Of a DNA stretch of 64,000 nucleotides, positions 56,285 to 64,000 are shown piece by piece. The translations under genes were made by a program, and so were the position numbers. Source of the stretch: Ohtaekwangia sp036786105 (lineage in GTDB: Bacteria; Bacteroidota; Bacteroidia; Cytophagales; Cyclobacteriaceae); assembly GCF_036786105.1 (NCBI RefSeq), contig NZ_DAIQRQ010000011.1:46754-110753 (forward strand), written 5' to 3'. The notes beneath the pieces were generated by a model. The model was not told the DNA's origin and did not search any database. It saw nothing but the letters and a program-made list of their open reading frames with translations. Each line of letters opens with the position of its first letter. Within the stretch, counting starts at the first letter, position 1.

Positions 56285-58030
56285 TTAGAGATTTTGCTTT
56301 TTCATTTCATCAATAATATACTCGGAGGCCCGCATGGAAAGTGCGAGGATCGTCCATGTAGGATTTTTATCCGCCTGTGATACGAACGGACCACCGTCTA
56401 CTACAAAAAGATTCTTGCAGTCGTGTGACTGGTTGAACTTGTTCACAGCCGATTTTTTCGGATCATTCCCCATGCGTGTAGTACCTACTTCGTGAATGAT
56501 GCGCCCCGGTGCTTCCAGTCCATAATTACTTTCAGCTCCCGCTTTGCCCCACGTAACTTCCGCACCCATCTTGTGTATGATCTCTGCGAAAGTCTCCTGC
56601 ATGTGCCTGGCCTGCTTTATTTCCTGATCGCTCCACTTGTAATGGAAACGCAATACAGGTATACCAAATTTATCAACTACGGTAGGATCAATTTCACAGT
56701 AATTATCTTCACGTGCAATAGCTTCTCCACGACCGGCCATTCCAAACGTTGCACCGTAGAAGTGGCGATAATCATCCTTGAGTGCAGCACCATAACCACC
56801 CGCAGGCTTTTGTTTTCCATCGCTGCCCGGATATTTACCGTTGATGCTTTCTATACCAAAACCAAATCCATAGCTTGGCATATCCAGACCTCCCCAGTAT
56901 TCGATGTGATACCCTCTGGCAAAATCAAGTTTCTTATTATCTAACCACCAGGGAGTATATACATGCATGCCGCCTACGCCGTCCTCGTTATAGCGCTTGC
57001 GTCCTACCATCTTCGGAAGGAAACCGCCCATGGCCGATCCCGTAGAGTCGTGCAGATATTTACCCACCACATTGCTGGCGTTAGCAAGTCCGTTCGGATG
57101 TCGTGTTGATTTTGAATTGAGTAACAAACGTGCCGATTCGCAGGCACTCGCCGCCAGTACAACGATCTTCGCTTTAACGGTATATTCCTGTTTGTCGTCT
57201 TTGTTAATGAATGATACACCCGTTGCCTGTCCTTCTTCATTGGTGAGTACTTCACGCGCCATGGCATTGGGTATAATATCTACGTTGCCGGTAGCAATTG
57301 CAGGTTTTACCAGTACAGATGATGAAGAGAAGTCGCCATATACCGTACAGCCTCTGTTACATTGTGAACAGAAAAAACATGCACCGCGATTCTTATTGTT
57401 GGGAAGCGGTCGCGTAAGGATGGACAATCGTGAAGGTATTACCGGAATGCCTATTGATGTAGCGGCATCTTTGATGAACATTTCATGCAGGCGTGGTTTG
57501 GGTGGAGGAAGAAAGATACCATCCGGTTCATTGGGTATATTTTCTTTTGATCCGAATACACCGATGAGCTGATCCACCTTATCGTAATAAGGTGCTACAT
57601 CTTCATAGCCGATCGGCCAGTCATCGCCAAGCCCATCTATACTTTTGTGTTTAAAATCTTTTGGACCGAAGCGCAACGATATACGTCCCCAGTGATTGGT
57701 GCGCCCGCCTACCATGCGTGAGCGGAACCAGTCGAACTGCGTACCATTTTTGTGTGTATAGGGTTCGCCTTCCAGTTCCCAGCTTCCATAGGCAGCATCA
57801 AAATCGCCAAAGCCGCGATAATAGGTGCTGGCACCTCTGCGGGGAGATTCCCACGGCCACTTCAACTGCATAACGTTCTTTGCCGGATCATATAGCGGAC
57901 CGGCTTCAATTAACACTACTTTGATGCCGGCATTGGCCAGGGTATAGGCCGCCATACCGCCACCCGCGCCCGTACCGATGATGCAGACATCGTACGACTT
58001 GGATGTTTCCTTAATTTGAAAATCGGGCAT
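56285..58030 (-). CDS. GMC-family sugar dehydrogenase, probable gluconate dehydrogenase-like flavoprotein
   Basis: 581 residues with an FAD-binding N-terminus YDVCIIGTGAGGGMAAYTLANAGIKVVLIEAG, GMC motifs TNHWGRISLRFGPKDFK and SVLVKPAIATGNVDIIPNAMARE, a cysteine cluster CFFCSQCNRGC typical of the gluconate/2-ketogluconate dehydrogenase subgroup, and the C-terminal FVVDGGPFVSQADKNPTWTILALSMRASEYI. The partner subunit 3 gene and the Gfo/Idh/MocA gene follow on the same strand. Together they look like a periplasmic sugar-oxidation module using membrane electron acceptors. The substrate is not defined. Confidence 0.85.
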   Translation of the reverse strand: MPDFQIKETSKSYDVCIIGTGAGGGMAAYTLANAGIKVVLIEAGPLYDPAKNVMQLKWPWESPRRGASTYYRGFGDFDAAYGSWELEGEPYTHKNGTQFDWFRSRMVGGRTNHWGRISLRFGPKDFKHKSIDGLGDDWPIGYEDVAPYYDKVDQLIGVFGSKENIPNEPDGIFLPPPKPRLHEMFIKDAATSIGIPVIPSRLSILTRPLPNNKNRGACFFCSQCNRGCTVYGDFSSSSVLVKPAIATGNVDIIPNAMAREVLTNEEGQATGVSFINKDDKQEYTVKAKIVVLAASACESARLLLNSKSTRHPNGLANASNVVGKYLHDSTGSAMGGFLPKMVGRKRYNEDGVGGMHVYTPWWLDNKKLDFARGYHIEYWGGLDMPSYGFGFGIESINGKYPGSDGKQKPAGGYGAALKDDYRHFYGATFGMAGRGEAIAREDNYCEIDPTVVDKFGIPVLRFHYKWSDQEIKQARHMQETFAEIIHKMGAEVTWGKAGAESNYGLEAPGRIIHEVGTTRMGNDPKKSAVNKFNQSHDCKNLFVVDGGPFVSQADKNPTWTILALSMRASEYIIDEMKKQNL

Positions 58031-58355
58031 AAGAATATATGAGGTTTGTTAAATGTAGTTTTTATAAATGCTTTAAAAAAGTATAACGATGTGATGATGG
58101 ACAGAATTACACCAATTAAATGTGGACAGGATGAGAGGTAGTTTTCTTTAGCACGATACACGTACACAATCAAAAAATATCCCTGCTCCGGATGTAAAGA
58201 TGTACAGGCCCATGCTAGCAACAGCACGGCTTGCGGCTATACTAACAATAAGGTATAATTTAGCGTTTAATATATTTGCAGCGAGGCAGCGTTATCAACC
58301 GCCAGGCTGAAAAGAGTTAGCGGATGCAATGAAAGTATGCCGGGAACGATATTGA
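58031..58355. other. 325-nt intergenic stretch without a recognisable gene
   Basis: No plausible frame, tRNA or word repeat is visible. The only item is TATATTTG (58271-58278), a perfect -7 element on the plus strand with no plus-strand gene after it and no TTG at -33. A small RNA is possible but unsupported. Confidence 0.5.
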
Positions 58356-58592
58356 TCAGAGTCTTTTATCTGTATTTTTTCGCGGCACCGGATCATATCC
58401 ATGCGTGCCCCACGGATGACACCGACTGATCCGTTTTAATCCAAGCCACATACCTTTCACAACGCCCCATTCCTGAATGGCTTCGATCGTATATTGCGAG
58501 CAGGAGGGAGTATGCCTGCAGTTAGAGCCTAACAAGGGTGAGATGCTGTATTGATAGAAGCGAATGGGTAGTATGAACAGCTTACGTAACAT
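58356..58592 (-). CDS. yidD: Membrane protein insertion efficiency factor YidD
   Basis: 78 residues with the full YidD pattern: FYQYSISPLLGSNCRHTPSCSQYTIEAIQEWGVVKGMWLGLKRISRCHPWGTHGYDPVP. YidD helps YidC insert small membrane proteins. It is small, basic and membrane-associated by an amphipathic helix. The usual neighbours (rnpA, yidC) are absent. It lies 97 nt downstream of cysS on the same strand. Confidence 0.95.
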   Translation of the reverse strand: MLRKLFILPIRFYQYSISPLLGSNCRHTPSCSQYTIEAIQEWGVVKGMWLGLKRISRCHPWGTHGYDPVPRKNTDKRL

Positions 58593-58689
58593 GAATACTT
58601 AAGTCTCGGGATCGATACCGGGAAAAATATACCATCCGTACGTGTTTGTATAAATGGTATATATATCCAGATTTTAATGCATTTGATTT

Positions 58690-60195
58690 TTACTCGATCG
58701 AAAAAGTGATCTCTCCGTCTTTCCCATCTTTTAATTGTACTCCCAGTTGTTTCAGGTCGTCACGGATCTTATCTGAGAGCGCGTAGTTTTTATCCAATCG
58801 TGCTTTCTTGCGCAGATCTATCAGAACATTTACCACACCACTCAATAGTTCGTGGTTGTGCTCTTCTTCTTCACGCAAGCCGAGTACATCTTCCATTATT
58901 CCGATATAGGTGTTTTTGAAAGTTGTAAACGTTTCTGCCGATATATTCTTTATAGGTACATTGCCTGATTTAAAATCGTTGATGCGCGCCGACATTTCAA
59001 ATAATGCAGCGAGCGTTTTGGCTGTGTTAAAGTCATCGCTCATGTTGGTGAAACATGCATCGCTCATACTCCGAAGGTCATCGCTCAATTCCTTATGGTC
59101 GGTGCCTCCACCCGGATGTTCAAGCTTCTTTACAATACCCAGGGCATTGGATAACTTTTTAAATCCTTTCTCGGCAGCATTCAGCGCTTCGTTGGAGAAA
59201 TCAAGTGTGCTGGAGTAATGTGATTGCAGCATAAAGAATCGTACCGTCATAGGGCCATATCCTTTTTCGAGCAGTGGATGATCGCCGGAGAAAAGCTGTC
59301 GCGGTAAAAATGAATTACCAAGTGACTTGCTCATCTTCTGACCATTTACAGTAAGCATGTTGGAGTGCAGCCAGTAGTTAACGGGTTGCTTGCCATTGGC
59401 GCCTACAGCCTGTGCAATCTCGCATTCATGGTGCGGAAACTTCAGGTCCATGCCGCCTCCGTGTATATCAAACGTCTCGCCCAGGTATTTTGTACTCATC
59501 ACTGTGCACTCAATGTGCCATCCTGGAAAGCCAATGCCCCAGGGTGAAGGCCAGCGCATAATATGATAAGGCGAGGCTCTCTTCCAGAGTGCAAAGTCGA
59601 TCTTGTTTCGCTTTTCATCCTGGCTGTCGAGCTTGCGGCCGCTTTCCATAAGCTCTTCCACTACGCGTCCCGAAAGAATGCCGTAGTTGTGCTTCGCGTT
59701 ATAGCGGGTTACGTCAAAATACACCGAGCCATTTACTTCATAAGCGAATCCTTGTTCAATAAGCTTTTTCGTGATTTCGATTTGCTCTACCAGGTGGCCG
59801 GTAGCGGAAGGTTCAATGCTGGGGGGGAGTATGTTGAACTGCCGCATTACCTCGTGGAAACCTTCTGTATAGTGTTTTACCACTTCCATGGGCTCCAGTT
59901 GCTCCAGGCGTGCCTTCTTGGATATTTTGTCTTCTCCTTCATCGGCATCGTTCTCCAGGTGGCCTACATCGGTAATATTACGCACATAGCGCACTTTATA
60001 GCCCAGGTAGCGGAGGTAGCGCGATACAATGTCAAAAGTTAAAAAAGTTCTTACGTTGCCGAGGTGTACATCATTATAGACGGTTGGCCCACACACATAC
60101 ATGCCGACATGGCCGGCATTAATAGGCTGGAACAACTCTTTATTGCCTCCGAGTGAGTTGGAGAGATGTACGGGATATTTTTCGTAAAGGGACAT
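58690..60195 (-). CDS. cysS: Cysteinyl-tRNA synthetase
   Basis: Class I synthetase, 501 residues. HIGH-type motif is YVCGPTVYNDVHLGNVRTFLTFD (zinc Cys before it), the second zinc region is WHIECTVMSTKYLGETFDIHGGGMDLKFPHHECEIAQ, and the KMSKS motif is NGQKMSKSLGNSF. The C-terminal DALR-like helical part follows, ending KIRDDLKQLGVQLKDGKDGEITFS. Standard length and complete motifs. No neighbouring sulfur-metabolism genes. Confidence 0.96.
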   Translation of the reverse strand: MSLYEKYPVHLSNSLGGNKELFQPINAGHVGMYVCGPTVYNDVHLGNVRTFLTFDIVSRYLRYLGYKVRYVRNITDVGHLENDADEGEDKISKKARLEQLEPMEVVKHYTEGFHEVMRQFNILPPSIEPSATGHLVEQIEITKKLIEQGFAYEVNGSVYFDVTRYNAKHNYGILSGRVVEELMESGRKLDSQDEKRNKIDFALWKRASPYHIMRWPSPWGIGFPGWHIECTVMSTKYLGETFDIHGGGMDLKFPHHECEIAQAVGANGKQPVNYWLHSNMLTVNGQKMSKSLGNSFLPRQLFSGDHPLLEKGYGPMTVRFFMLQSHYSSTLDFSNEALNAAEKGFKKLSNALGIVKKLEHPGGGTDHKELSDDLRSMSDACFTNMSDDFNTAKTLAALFEMSARINDFKSGNVPIKNISAETFTTFKNTYIGIMEDVLGLREEEEHNHELLSGVVNVLIDLRKKARLDKNYALSDKIRDDLKQLGVQLKDGKDGEITFSIE

Positions 60196-60352
60196 AGTAT
60201 ATAAAGTCGGCCGAAAATACTATTTATTAAATAGTTTAACCATGGCTTCCCCCAACACATCGGCACTTTTTGGGGCGGTAGAATGGGGGAATTTTTTTTG
60301 CGGTGTAAGTTATTGGTTCAGATGATGTTTCCGGACACATGCAACGTGTTTC

Positions 60353-60366
60353 CGAAAACGTTTGTT
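60353..60366. promoter_or_regulatory. LacI-type operator-like site 1 upstream of the SusC gene
   Basis: CGAAAACGTTTGTT is centred on AAACGTTT, the CG-centred core usual for LacI-family operators. It lies 311 nt before the SusC start. Candidate by resemblance only. Confidence 0.4.
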
Positions 60367-60526
60367 AAAAATGCTTGTTTAACTGATTGAAAATTGCGAG
60401 GTTAGCAAACGATTTCGGTAAACAAAGACTTTCATCCCCCAGAATCTCCTGATTTCCCAACCAAATAAATTAACAACATGATTAGAAACTATAAGAAAAC
60501 GCGCACACAAACGCTTTCACTATCGA

Positions 60527-60556
60527 AATCGTAAACGATTGTGAAAACGTTTACGA
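60527..60556. promoter_or_regulatory. LacI-type operator-like double palindrome upstream of the SusC gene
   Basis: AATCGTAAACGATT (60527-60540) is itself palindromic. TGAAAACGTTTACGA (60542-60556) is centred on AAACGTTT. Together CGTAAACG (60530-60537) and CGTTTACG (60548-60555) form an inverted repeat with a 10-nt spacer. The rest of the 481-nt gap 60196-60676 holds no gene. It contains the AT-rich leader of the SusC transcript. Confidence 0.5.
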
Positions 60557-60676
60557 AAGTATTTTTACATCTTTTTAAATACTGAATGATCAAAAATTTT
60601 ACTTTCGAATAATGCATAACACGGAATATTGTTTTGTGCATTGAAGTCTAACCAAATAATTAACCCAAATCAATCT

Positions 60677-63600
60677 ATGAAAAAACTCTACAGAGGATTG
60701 AGTTTCATGGCAATTATCTTGCTGATACTCGGATCTGTACCTGCACTCGCCCAGAGCACGCGAGTATCGGGAACTGTCAAAGATGAAACTGGTGAGCCGG
60801 TTCCTGGCGTCAGTATTCTGGAAAAAGGAACCTCGAATGGTACTACCACCGACACGGAAGGTAAGTACTCCCTGAACGTTTCAGGTCCTAACGCTGTGCT
60901 TGTGTTCTCATTCATTGGCTATGTAACACAAGAAGTCCCCGTTAATAACCAAACAACAATCGACCTGAGCCTTGGTGCCGATGTGCAGTCACTGCAGGAA
61001 GTGGTTGTAACAGGTTATGTGAGTGAACGCAAGCAAGACATCGTTGCTGCGGTTTCTACTCTCTCGGCCCGCAATACAACGGCTATTCCGATCTCCAACG
61101 TAGAACAGGCCATGCAAGGACGCGTTCCTGGTGTGCAGGTTATTACCTCCGGACAGCCCGGAGCGCCTAACCAGGTGCGTATCCGTGGTTTCGGTTCCTT
61201 TACCAGCAACACACCTCTTTATATAGTAGACGGTGTGCCTACCTATGATGTGTCTGACATCAATCCGAACGACATCGAAACTACTACTGTATTGAAAGAT
61301 GCCGGTGCGGCTTCCATCTACGGTTCGCGTGCGTCCTCTGGTGTTATCGTGTACACTACGAAGCATGGAAAGCGTGATGGCAAAATTGCTGTTACCTACG
61401 ACATGAGCGTGGGTATGACCAACCCCGGAAAAGGAATCGACATCCTGAATCCTCAGCAAACTGCTGACAAGACCTGGGAAGCGTTGAAAAATGCCGGAAG
61501 CGAAGTGAAGCACCCACAATACGGAACCGGTGCTACACCTGTGCTGCCGGATTATATCAACGTAGGTGCTAAAGATAAAGACGGTAACTGGGCTGCCAAC
61601 GGTGGTATATTTGAAGGCGACCCCCGCATCCAGATTGCCCGCGATAACTATAATGTAGATTTTGATAAAGGTCCTATCGTACAGGTTGTAAAAGCTAACA
61701 AGTCTGGTACAGACTGGTATGATGCGATGACACGCGTGGCCCCGATTACCCGTCACTCATTAGGTCTTTCCGGTGGTAACGACAGGAGCCATTTCTTCCT
61801 GGGCCTGGGTTACTTTAACCAGCAAGGTATTGCCATCAATCAATATTTGAAAAGATACACAGCTCGTTTGAACTCTGAGTTCAGTGTTATAGATCGTGTA
61901 CGCATAGGAGAGAACCTCCAGGTTACATACCGTGATAACCCAACCATTGGTGACCCTCAAAGTGAGAACCAGTTGAACATGGCGTATCGTATGAACCCGA
62001 TCATTCCTGTGCACGATGAGTATGGAGGATGGGCCGGTACTGCCGCTCCTGGTTTGAACAACCCGGCTAACCCGGTTGCCAGCCTTACCCGCCTGAGCAA
62101 GGACTACAACCAGCAAAACAGGATGTCTATCTTCGGAAACGTTTATGCAGAAGTAGATGTGCTTAAGAACCTGACCTTCCGCTCGAGCTTCGGAGGTACA
62201 TACCTGTCAGGATATGCCATGCAATATGGTTTCCGTACGTATGAGAACTCTGAAAATAACGGTGCATATTCTATCAATGAAGCTGCATTCTACAGAGCAG
62301 ACTATACCTTCACAAACACCTTGCGCTATGAAGCGAAGATCGGAACTGATCATTCTTTCAAAGCTTTGTTAGGTACAGAAGCTATCAAGCTTGGGGGTAT
62401 CGGTCGCGTGCTGAGCGGTTCAGGTTTAAATCCATTCAGCAATGACCCTAACTATATCAGTATAGGTAACAGCCAAGCGGCAGGCCGTTCAGTAAGCAGT
62501 AGCCCTATATCAACGCCAACGCGTCTGGCTTCTTACTTCGGACGTTTGGACTATGCGTTGAAAGACAAATATCTGTTGAGCGTAACAGCAAGACGTGACG
62601 GTTCTTCCGCATTCGGTCCGGAGAACAGAATCGGTTACTTCCCTGCTATAACAGCCGGCTGGCGTATATCCTCTGAGAGCTTCATGCAAGGCATTTCATG
62701 GCTTGATGATTTGAAAATTCGCGGAGGCTGGGGTGTAATGGGTAACCAGAATATTCCGGCTGCTAACCAGTATACATTGTATACCAGTACACCAAGCACA
62801 GGCTATGACATCAGCGGATCCAACGGATCAGTATCCGGTGGTATCATTCCTCAGCAATATGGTAACCCTTCTGGTAAGTGGGAAAGAAATATCACCACCA
62901 ACGTAGGTTTTGATGGTTTGTTCCTCAACGGTACGATGGATGTTATTGTAGATGTATGGCATAAGAAAACAGAAGATCTTCTGTTCAATCCTCCGCTGCC
63001 CGCAACCGCTGGTAACCCTCCCAATATTCCATATGTTAACGTGGGCAGTATGGTGAACAAGGGTGTTGACATCCAGATTATCAAGAGACAAAAGATTACC
63101 AACGACCTGAACATTATTGTTGATGGTAACATCAGTTTCATCCACAACAACATTACCAAGGTTAAAGACGGACTGGAATATTTCAGTACAGGTACATACC
63201 GTAACCTTACTTTTGTGCGCAACCAGGTTGGTCACTCACTGTCTGAGTTCTACGGATACAAGGTGGTTGGATACTTCAGCGACGCGAATGATGTAGCGAG
63301 CTCACCTACACAGGATGGCGCAGCACCTGGCCGCTTCAAGTATGCCGATATAAACGGTGATGGCAAGATAGATGCGAATGACCGTACCTTTATCGGTAGC
63401 CCGATTCCGAAATTCACCTATGGTTTGAACCTGACTGTAAATTACAAGGCGTTCTCCCTGGAAGCGTTCTTCTATGGAAAATCAGGAAACGACATCGTGA
63501 ACTTTACAAGATGGTTTACAGACTTCTATCCTTCATTCTCCGGTGCAGCAATCGGTGCACGTACACTCAACTCATGGACTCCCGAAAACAAGAATGCTTC

Positions 63601-63910
63601 GACTCCTATCTATGAGAACGTATCGAACTTCAGTACCAATACACAGGCTAACTCTTACTACGTAGAGAAAGGTTCTTATATGAGAATGAAGAACCTGCAG
63701 ATCAGCTACAACCTGCCTGCTTCATTGCTGCAGCGTGTAGGTATGCAGAAAGCCAGAATATTTGTGCAAGGTGTTAACCTGTTTACAATCACGAAGTATA
63801 AAGGTCAGGACCCTGAAGTTGCATCCAGCGTGGATACAACCCTGGGTATAGATGTGGGTAACTATCCTGCTACCCGTCAGTACTCTATTGGTGTAAACCT
63901 TGGTCTCTAA
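60677..63910 (+). CDS. SusC/RagA-family TonB-dependent outer-membrane receptor
   Basis: 1077 residues. The start is the ATG at 60677 (MKKLYRGLSFMAIILLILGS), since upstream in-frame residues precede the signal peptide without a family match. The order is: signal peptide to about residue 25, carboxypeptidase-like domain (SGTVKDETGEPVPGVSILEKGTSNGTTTD), SusC signature and plug (TGYVSERKQDIVAAVSTLSA, ISNVEQAMQGRVPGVQV, SGQPGAPNQVRIRGFGSF, PLYIVDGVP, IETTTVLKDAGAASIYGSRASSGVI), then the beta-barrel to the C-terminus (KGQDPEV...GVNLGL). It imports oligosaccharides or peptides with its SusD partner, which begins 23 nt downstream. Expression may be controlled by a LacI-type regulator. Confidence 0.95.
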   Translation: MKKLYRGLSFMAIILLILGSVPALAQSTRVSGTVKDETGEPVPGVSILEKGTSNGTTTDTEGKYSLNVSGPNAVLVFSFIGYVTQEVPVNNQTTIDLSLGADVQSLQEVVVTGYVSERKQDIVAAVSTLSARNTTAIPISNVEQAMQGRVPGVQVITSGQPGAPNQVRIRGFGSFTSNTPLYIVDGVPTYDVSDINPNDIETTTVLKDAGAASIYGSRASSGVIVYTTKHGKRDGKIAVTYDMSVGMTNPGKGIDILNPQQTADKTWEALKNAGSEVKHPQYGTGATPVLPDYINVGAKDKDGNWAANGGIFEGDPRIQIARDNYNVDFDKGPIVQVVKANKSGTDWYDAMTRVAPITRHSLGLSGGNDRSHFFLGLGYFNQQGIAINQYLKRYTARLNSEFSVIDRVRIGENLQVTYRDNPTIGDPQSENQLNMAYRMNPIIPVHDEYGGWAGTAAPGLNNPANPVASLTRLSKDYNQQNRMSIFGNVYAEVDVLKNLTFRSSFGGTYLSGYAMQYGFRTYENSENNGAYSINEAAFYRADYTFTNTLRYEAKIGTDHSFKALLGTEAIKLGGIGRVLSGSGLNPFSNDPNYISIGNSQAAGRSVSSSPISTPTRLASYFGRLDYALKDKYLLSVTARRDGSSAFGPENRIGYFPAITAGWRISSESFMQGISWLDDLKIRGGWGVMGNQNIPAANQYTLYTSTPSTGYDISGSNGSVSGGIIPQQYGNPSGKWERNITTNVGFDGLFLNGTMDVIVDVWHKKTEDLLFNPPLPATAGNPPNIPYVNVGSMVNKGVDIQIIKRQKITNDLNIIVDGNISFIHNNITKVKDGLEYFSTGTYRNLTFVRNQVGHSLSEFYGYKVVGYFSDANDVASSPTQDGAAPGRFKYADINGDGKIDANDRTFIGSPIPKFTYGLNLTVNYKAFSLEAFFYGKSGNDIVNFTRWFTDFYPSFSGAAIGARTLNSWTPENKNASTPIYENVSNFSTNTQANSYYVEKGSYMRMKNLQISYNLPASLLQRVGMQKARIFVQGVNLFTITKYKGQDPEVASSVDTTLGIDVGNYPATRQYSIGVNLGL

Positions 63911-63932
63911 CCGATTTTAAAAGATAACATTT

Positions 63933-64000
63933 ATGCGAACAAGTAATAAATTCAAAATATTAAGTGGAGCCATACCGCTGCTGTTTCTGCTGATATATTC
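63933..64000 (+). CDS. SusD/RagB-family lipoprotein, cut by the window end
   Basis: The ATG at 63933 follows the SusC stop by 22 nt. Only about 22 codons are visible (MRTSNKFKILSGAIPLLFLL, then IYS), an N-terminal signal-like stretch. The assignment as SusD rests on its position directly after SusC. Confidence 0.6.
   Translation, partial: MRTSNKFKILSGAIPLLFLLIY

Noticed and set aside
58271..58278. Small RNA starting at TATATTTG in the yidD-GMC gap
   Set aside because: No -33 box, no terminator and no conserved structure that I can see.
60989..61756. 255-codon minus-strand open frame inside the SusC gene
   Set aside because: Antisense to a gene with full family motifs. The frame is open because of codon composition.
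1..64000. CRISPR arrays, tRNA or rRNA genes, insertion sequences, prophage
   Set aside because: No regularly spaced direct repeats with unique spacers, no cloverleaf sequence, no transposase or integrase frame. The intergenic word tracts lack the spacer regularity of CRISPR.

Overview
The window looks like chromosomal DNA of a member of the Bacteroidota, most likely a Cytophagales-type genus. The evidence is a SusC/RagA receptor followed by the start of a SusD-like gene, type IX secretion (T9SS) sorting domains of both type A and type B, families typical of this phylum (DUF4290, DUF3109, DUF4159, gliding-motility C-terminal domains), and several matches to the Bacteroidota promoter (TTG, about 20 bp, TAnnTTTG). 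I see no rRNA, tRNA, CRISPR array, transposase or phage gene. One 100-N scaffold gap lies at 28935-29034.

Layout. 1-5.6 kb: end of a DUF2892-like gene, a secreted lysine-rich protein, a Ste24-like M48 peptidase, pdhB, a large OmpA/TPR lipoprotein and a small PspC protein. 5.5-12 kb, minus strand: hisS, hutH, a type B sorted surface protein, ybaB and a family 2 glycosyltransferase. 12-20 kb: a coiled-coil membrane protein, a 53-residue basic protein, xthA, murA, a DUF4290 protein, a PIN/antitoxin-like pair, a UvrD/PcrA helicase, a TcmP-like protein and a DUF3109 protein. 20-30 kb: a DprE1-like flavoprotein, then a minus-strand operon DUF4159-(gap)-MoxR-DUF58-BatA-DUF4175-like-amidotransferase-like, probably a chaperone/cell-envelope module. 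30-37.6 kb: five tandem TldD/TldE peptidase genes in two units. 37.8-44.2 kb: a lipid and translation cluster (pdxA, TerB-like, DUF177, rpmF, fabH, efp, accB, accC). 44.5-49.6 kb, plus strand: rsmA, mgtE, a hydroxyacid dehydrogenase, a pentapeptide-repeat protein, greA and a HIT protein. 49.6-58 kb: a 1279-residue ELW-repeat surface protein and a sugar-oxidation group (Gfo/Idh/MocA, gluconate dehydrogenase subunit 3-like, GMC oxidoreductase). 58-64 kb: yidD and cysS on minus, then the SusCD locus with LacI-type operator-like palindromes upstream.

The most unusual signal is in the spacers. At several unrelated intergenic sites there are tracts built from variants of one short word. The words recur in inverted orientation around a non-repeated centre, so each site is a long imperfect palindrome, and different sites use different words. 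Other points for a second look are three Tat-signal TldD paralogs paired with two signal-less TldE paralogs, an elongation factor P with Asn at the usual modification site, a greA leader with a promoter directly followed by a terminator-like hairpin, and a histidine-rich loop in the MoxR-operon membrane protein.
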